Origin: Crambe crambe
Taxonomy: Eukaryota; Porifera; Demospongiae; Poecilosclerida; Crambeidae
Length of the DNA stretch: 64,000 bases
Assembly (NCBI GenBank): GCA_963924555.1
Contig: OZ004591.1
Span: 3,100,001-3,164,000 of the forward strand
Reading direction: 5' to 3'
The translations under genes were made by a program, and so were the position numbers. The notes beneath the pieces are model-generated. The model had not been told where the DNA came from. It saw nothing but the letters and a program-made list of their open reading frames with translations, and searched no databases. This document shows, piece by piece, positions 58,385-64,000 of this stretch; position 1 is the first letter of the stretch; each line of letters begins with the position of its first letter.

Positions 58385-58800
58385 ACCCTAGACTCTGAAG
58401 GTCCAGGAAGGGTCTTTTTGATATCTTCCTTGGTCAAGTACTCAGGAGTCACGTGCAAGGTGGGAATAAATTTCTATTGTAATTTATTTTAATATTGAAA
58501 TTATTATTATCATAGCTAATGTTGATAAAATGAGAAAACTGCCCCCGTCAGGTGGGTGTGGTGGAAAACAGTGCAATGATAGGTGCAAGGTCCAGGAAGG
58601 GTCTTTTCGATATCTTCCTTGGTCATCTCTTGTCCTTGGATGTGTTCATTCACATAGGGTAGTAGACTCGCATAGGCTGCATGGGATGCTGCCAAAACAC
58701 AGGTCTGGTCATTTCTTTGAATAGTGACTGTATTGCCTTGGTACCTCTTTGGCCAAAGTCCAGGGCTGTGTCCCAGATCTTTGCAATCAAGCGCGCATGC
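58385..58800 (-). other. Unrecognised minus-strand coding fragments
   Basis: One minus frame at about 58750-58590 reads NTVTIQRNDQTCVLAASHAA, then YASLLPYVNEHIQGQEMTKE, then DIEKTLPGP. A second copy of its end (LTKEDIKKTLPGP) lies at about 58436-58400. Another frame at about 58800-58670 reads KIWDTALDFGQRGTKAIQSL. These look like real protein segments in two frames, so a frameshift or two overlapping exons are possible. I do not recognise the family. Confidence 0.4.
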
Positions 58801-60484
58801 GCATTTTTGACTTCGTGCGCAAAAGTTTATCGTGGTCCGGTGGTCCGGTCCGGTCCGTGTTTTAGTCAGACCCCGTAAATCCGCTGTAAATCCGCTGTAA
58901 ACTGTGACACCGTATTGCGGTGCGTGGAAGAGCTGAAAAAGCCTAACGTGGAGGAATCGACCTCTCGAAGTTCAGAAGTAAGTCCATAGCATAGCTAGTA
59001 CCACCTTACTCGTGCAAAAGGCAATTTTTTTGCTGCTAGGACACCCATACCAGCCTGTTTTAGCCTGTACCTGTATCCCCTTAGCTACATGGAAGAATAG
59101 ATTTGCAATTTACAGTTTCAGAGTTTAGTGTACACTCTACTTCATGCCCTCATACCTAAAATGTAGTGAACTTTGCAAGAGTTTCAGCCAGTAGTTCACA
59201 TTTGCTGGGTGTGTCTTTGCGTACCTTTTTTGAAAAAGTGAAGTTGTTTCTAGTGACCCCAATTTATATTCATAACAAGTAGTTATTCCTTCATGCCCTC
59301 CACCTATGCTTATTCCCTTGCCGAGAAAAAGCTCAATGATTAGAGTACATTAATTTTTATTATATTCCTCAGGGATGATCGACTGAGAGGGAGGCTTCAA
59401 TGCCTTCACTCATAGTTCGGGCAGAGAACAAGAAGGTGCAGAGGTGAAGAAGAACCTGAAAGAAATCACCAGGATCAATGGCTGTATGATATTAATTAAT
59501 GCAGGCATGCGCAATAGGCAGTTTATATTGCCACTTAATCTATGCTTAAAGGGATATAGTGAAGTAGCTAAAGTGCTATTGGAAAAGGGTGCATGGGTTA
59601 ATCTTCAGGAAAGTAAAGGAGGATCTTCCTTGATTATGGCTGGTCAGGAAGGACATACTGAAGTGGCCAAATTATTGCTTGAATAAGGAGGTCATATAAA
59701 CTTGCAAGATAATAGTGGACAATCTGCTTTGATGGCTAGCTGTGGAAAAGGCCACTTTAAGATGGCCAAATTGCTGCTAGAAAATGGTGCTAATACTGAT
59801 TTTCAAGACACCAGTGGTCTAACAGCTTTGATGATATCCAGTTTGTAAGGGTATTTCGATATTGTTCAGCTACTGATTGTTGAGTATCGCGTTCGGGTGG
59901 ACTTGAAGCAAAAGGATGGTGGTCACTGTGAAAAAAGGACATTCTAAAGTGGTAAAGATCCTGCTAGAAAATGGTGCTACAGTTGATATGCAGAACAATG
60001 AGGGAGATACTGCATTGCTTATTGCCAGCAATGAGGGATATCCTGAAGTGGCCAGGTTGCTCCTGAAAAGTTGTGCTCAGGTTGACAATATTGGGAGATC
60101 AGCTTTAATGCTTGCCTGTTCAAAAGGGTACCATGTCTGAAACAGTAAAAATATTGATAGAAAATGGGGCAAGGATAGATTTGCAGTGGAGTAAAGAGCA
60201 TTCTCCTCTGATGATAGCCAGTCAGGGAGGATATTCAGGTGCTGCTAGGAAATGGTGCTCAAGTAGACCAACAGACAGGTAGTGGGGCTTCAGCTCTGAT
60301 CAGTGCTAGTGAAAAAGGACATAGTGGAATACGGTGCTGTTGGAGAATAACGGGCAATCTGCTTTGATGTTTGCTTGTCAAGAAGGACATACTGAAGCAG
60401 CCAAAGTGTTGGCAGAAAAATGGTGCTCAGCTTAACCTTCAGAAAGAACAATGGGGATCTCCTTTAATGCTTGCTTGTAAAAAA

Positions 60485-60690
60485 GGACATTCTGGAGTTG
60501 TCAAATTACTGCTGGAAAAGGGAGCTCAGGCCGACCTGCAGGATAACAGAGGGAGGTCTGCTTTGATGTATTTCAGTGAAAGAAAAAGGACATTCTGGAG
60601 TTGTCAAATTACTGCTGGAAAAGGGAGCTCAGGCCGACCTGCAGGATAACAGAGGGAGGTCTGCTTTGATGTATTCCAGTGAAAGAAATA
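60485..60690 (+). repeat. Recent 103-bp tandem duplication of an ankyrin unit
   Basis: GGACATTCTGGAGTTGTC starts at 60485 and again at 60588, and the two copies differ by about one base. 103 is not a multiple of 3, so the copy moves the frame. Confidence 0.85.
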
Positions 60691-61689
60691 AGTTGGAAAT
60701 GGCCAAACTATTACTAGAGAATGGTGCTCAGGTCGACATTCAGGGTTGTGGTGGGTGGTCTGCTTTGATGATTGTCAGTTTAACGGGACACCTTAAGATT
60801 TCTAAACTGCTGTTAGACTATGGTGCTCAGGTTGATCTACAGCAGAAAGGAGGGGGGTCTGCTCGGATGATGGCCAATCAAGGAGGACATTTTGAAGTGA
60901 CCCAGCTGTTGTTGAACAACGGGGCTCAAGTGGACATGCAGGCCATGATGGTGGAAGGTGTGCCCTCTTTGTTGCCAGTAATTTTGGGCATGATCAAGTA
61001 GTTGGACTCCTCTTAAATAATGGGCAAACATGGAAGTAACTGTTCTCCAACTGTGAATAGCAAACTAGCTACACTGGGACATTTTATCTCCTTGCCCCCA
61101 CCTTTAAAAACCCCCTGTAGTAGGTATGCTGCTAATGGTAGCTTATTTAGGTGCTGGAGAAGTCTTCGTTATTCTTCTCATGTCACAAGTCTATTTTTCT
61201 TTTTTTAACAGGAGTATAGTGTTTGATGAAAATCCAAAAAATAACAACTATCACATTGTCCACAGACACGGTGAACTTTGAGGATGTGAGCGTATCTGTA
61301 TCAATACCAAAGCAAGAGCTGGATCAGGGGAGTCAAATGGAAGTATTCGTTCATCCCTGTGTGACTGGATCCTTCATAGTCTCAGATGGTTACAAGCCGG
61401 CTACCTCATACAACCTATTACAAAGGGGAAATTGCAAAATAATGTGATAGTGCATATCCAGCACTATGTTAGTCTGGAGAGTAAAGAAGACTGTGAAGAC
61501 ATGGCATTCCTTGTTGCCGGCACCACCCCCAAGAATCCAACCCAGTTAATGCCTTTCGAAAGATAGAGGGAGAAGATGGTGCCTTCAATGTGGGAGACAG
61601 ATTTGGAACATTTGCTCTCAAGTCTTTCAATTTAATACAAGTGGTTAGGAGGATCAGTATATCTGATGTAGAGAGAACAAAAGGTATTT

Positions 61690-62353
61690 AATGTGATGAT
61701 AAAGGAGTAGTGTCATTATGGCTTTGATTTTATAATGTACTGCTTTTTTTAAGCATCGAATTGTGTCTCATCCATGTACTCTGCTGCATTGAATCATAAT
61801 ACAGTGTTTCAATAGAGGCAGTGTACATAGTCAGGAACAGTGCTTAATTAATACCCGCCAAATACAGTATCCCCTTAAAACGCTAAAATTAGTAGCCGCC
61901 AATAATACCCACCTTAAGGTACATTATACAGCTTGCATTATTATTCCTATAATGTGGTTGGTGCAGAGTAAAATGACTTTGTGCATTTCATGTAGATAAT
62001 ATCTTGCTGGAACTTGTGGATCAGAGTTTGCTAAGTGAGTGCAACTGTAATTATGACCTTGAAACTCCCATATAAATTTGTCTATCCATTTAGCAGCACC
62101 TACGAAATTACCAAAAACAATCACTTTTTACCTAATGTCTATTTACATTCACTTGATCCCTTGATCATTCACTATATCTCCTCAGTTTTCACGTTTAAGA
62201 CACCAGCAGAGAGCTGATCACCCACTCTATGAGCTGGTTGTTTTGTTTTTTTATTGTTTTTTTTTAGCAGTTATAATAAATTATCAAGGGATCAAGTGAA
62301 TGCAAATAGGCTTTGGTAGTTATTCCTTATTAAGAACAACATATTTTTTTTCC
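61690..62353. other. Intron between ZU5 and death-domain exons, no further feature
   Basis: Beyond the donor after ERTK (about 61684) I see only AT-rich sequence. A stretch near 62200-62300 (GCAGAGAGCTGATCACCCACTCTATGAG) has an inverted counterpart around 50180-50210 near the LARS2 3-prime end, which suggests a dispersed repeat. Confidence 0.4.
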
Positions 62354-62358
62354 ACAAA

Positions 62359-62930
62359 CAGGGGCGTCAGAGGCAAAATTGAAGTGGTGAGGCCATGCAT
62401 ATGATTTTGTGACCATACAGCGCGCAAAGCGCGCCATCTAGGGGGGTCTGGGGGCATGCCCCCCCCCAGGAAAATTTTGGATATTCGGGGCTCTTAGATT
62501 GAATCTGGTGCAATCTGAGGGGGAATTTTAGTGAAGTACATAACAGCATAATATTAATAATTAATTCATATCACTGTTTTTAAATTTTCCAAATAATAGT
62601 TCTCTGTGGTCATGTTCATGAATAAATTCATTTGCAGTAGCTATCAAGTCAATTTTGTCAGTGAGATCCCTGTGTATGTGTAAAGTCATTAGATAGTTAA
62701 GGCAATGCTGTGTCATTGTAGACCTCAGGTACGTTTTTATCCTACGAAGGGCACTGAATGACCGTTCACTGACATGTACGTTAAATTTTCACATGACATA
62801 ACCTGTACATATTAATTAAAAGTACACTGATGTGTTGAGCAGCATGCAGTGCATAATTAGTGGCCTGTAATAGTACCCAAAAAGTGGTGAGGCTATAGCC
62901 TCACCAGCCTCATCATTTCTGACGCCCCTG
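62359..62930. mobile_element. hAT-like non-autonomous element, copy 2
   Basis: CAGGGGCGTCAGA at 62359 is mirrored by TCTGACGCCCCTG ending at 62930, with ACAAA on both sides (62354-62358, 62931-62935). It contains GGGGGGTCTGGGGGCATGCCC and lies in the intron between the ZU5 and death-domain exons. Confidence 0.75.
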
Positions 62931-63661
62931 ACAAAGAATCGTTTTGTTTTTTTCCTTCATATATTTTGTTCTATTTTAGCACCTGAGGATTATGGAGAAG
63001 TGTTCAATTCAATTGAAAGCCTTTCTGCTCAATTATTTACTAAGCTACATTTGAAAGGGTCTGCATTGGACAGGATCCAGCAAAACCACCCCAGGGATAG
63101 TGTCTCAACATGGCCATGATGGAATGGCTCAAACTAAACTCCAACTATCACAGGTAAAGAGAAAAATTTGGGAAAGGAGGTAGTTAATTTCATAGACCTG
63201 CATGAAAATATCAATACAACCTACTACTGTAGTTATTAAAGCTAGCCTTTTCTGTGAAGGCTGAGGTCACCTTGAAAGTTGGTATCCTAGTAGGCAAAAT
63301 AGAGCCTTTGTGAGTGCATGTCTGTAGTGTATGGATGATGACCTGAAATAGATTCTTCATGCAGTTTCTTTGTGCTCCTGCAGCATTTAGAAAACGCTAT
63401 CCCTAGGTGTTTGGCATTAGGATTATTTCTACGACTAGACATCCAATTATGTATGGTGTCCTTGGGGTTCTGAGGTTAGATCAGTCAGACCAGACTCAAG
63501 TTGCAAAAGGCCTGTGGGTACCTAGACAAGCAAATTGAATCCACTTGCTAATCGTGTTCATTAATTGCTTATACATACGCACATAGGTATGGGAGGAGAA
63601 ATCAGCAGAGGCTGTGAAGGATATTAATTATGCACTTTTTGAAAGTATCGCTACAAAACAA

Positions 63662-64000
63662 AGTAAGTTTTTATAATGCAGGAATGCAAGTTTATTAATT
63701 TTTTTCCCCTTTTTTTCCTGTTATACCAGCCTGCAAAGTTGTGTAACGATTCTGCTATCATAAGAATTGACCCTCTGAATTCTGTACCACTATTTGCTGT
63801 ATGTGATTGAAAATTATTGTTTATGTGAAATTGGATTCCAGATATCAAAATTATATTTTGTAGCCAATGGAATAACCTTTAATAAATAGCTGCTTGGGAG
63901 AGGAGTGGTGCCGAAGCTAACATAACGTACCTATTTGTATGGTAACCTTACGTGGGGGGTGGGGCAGACCTGTAACACTATAGCCATCCAACTTCTCTCC
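63662..64000. other. Sequence after the last death-domain exon
   Basis: This is probably intron or downstream flank of the ankyrin-ZU5-death gene. I see no further coding segment or repeat. Confidence 0.35.

Larger units (their letters stand above)
59389..63659 (+). pseudogene. Ankyrin-ZU5-death-domain protein, frame-broken
   Basis: The layout is that of invertebrate ankyrin-ZU5-death adaptor proteins, presumed cytoplasmic signalling or scaffold proteins. About 14 ankyrin units (GHxEVxKLLLExGAQVDLQ) span 59528-60995. A ZU5 exon lies at about 61212-61690 (VNFEDVSVSVSIPKQELDQG, then MEVFVHPCVTGSF, then YVSLESKEDCEDMAFLVAG and GDRFGTFALKSF). Death-domain exons lie at about 62980-63152 (LFTKLHLKGSALDRIQQNHP, MAMMEWLKLNSNYH) and 63588-63661 (WEEKSAEAVKDINYALFESI). 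Lesions: TAA at 59684-59686 and 59846-59848, an out-of-frame 103-bp duplication near 60485-60690, frame changes near 61430, 61560 and 63105, and others in the ankyrin region. The 5-prime start is not identified. A UPA-type region may be missing. Confidence 0.75.

Noticed and set aside
49882-63661. General assembly error as the cause of all frame breaks
   Set aside because: Over 6 kb of coding sequence in SMB genes C, D, F and G has no indel, and several breaks in region 3 are substitutions to stop codons. Local errors still cannot be excluded without reads.

Overview
This is eukaryotic nuclear DNA from an early-branching animal. It is AT-rich, with exons of 60-380 bp, GT-AG introns often only 50-100 bp long, many microsatellites and several kinds of transposon remnant. 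A demosponge is my best guess, because ankyrin-ZU5-death-domain genes and tandem families of secreted Cys-rich proteins are familiar there. A cnidarian or another invertebrate is not excluded.

Region 1 (1 to about 38.4 kb) is a tandem array of eight paralogous plus-strand genes, called A-H here. The proteins are secreted and carry several somatomedin-B-like (SMB) domains. The common layout is: a TATA box; a signal-peptide exon; an SMB exon; a variable run of exons each encoding a Pro/Thr linker plus one SMB; a terminal SMB exon; a 59-bp amphipathic-helix exon; and a basic C-terminal exon with a duplicated QQYERP motif. All internal module exons have phase 1-1 boundaries. Genes C (9992-13725), D (15259-17792), F (27669-31532) and G (33075-35918) read open from start to stop. 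A is cut by the window start. B, E and H are broken: B has nonsense codons and a frameshift, E has lost its TATA and ATG and has a 3-kb transposon in its last exon, and H lacks both ends and one splice donor. There are two gene/spacer types, and blocks C-D-E and F-G-H look like copies of one three-gene block.

Region 2 (about 38.4-47.6 kb) is a repeat sink. It holds foldback elements with GTCGC-rich arms ending in CCGGTGTCACAG, a second foldback with arms of about 300 bp, and truncated LINE 3-prime ends with trinucleotide tails. No gene was recognised.

Region 3 (about 47.6-64 kb) holds decayed ordinary genes. There is an ankyrin fragment (48.5-49.25 kb). On the minus strand lies a nearly full-length mitochondrial-type leucyl-tRNA synthetase (49882-57306) with conserved exons but several frame breaks. 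On the plus strand lies an ankyrin-ZU5-death-domain gene (59.4-63.66 kb), also frame-broken. Two hAT-like non-autonomous elements with 5-bp target duplications sit in introns of these two genes. The open SMB genes contain no indels over more than 6 kb of coding sequence, so the breaks in region 3 look like real decay rather than a general sequencing problem.

All exon boundaries were read by eye from splice signals, phase and paralogue comparison. No alignment or transcript data were available.
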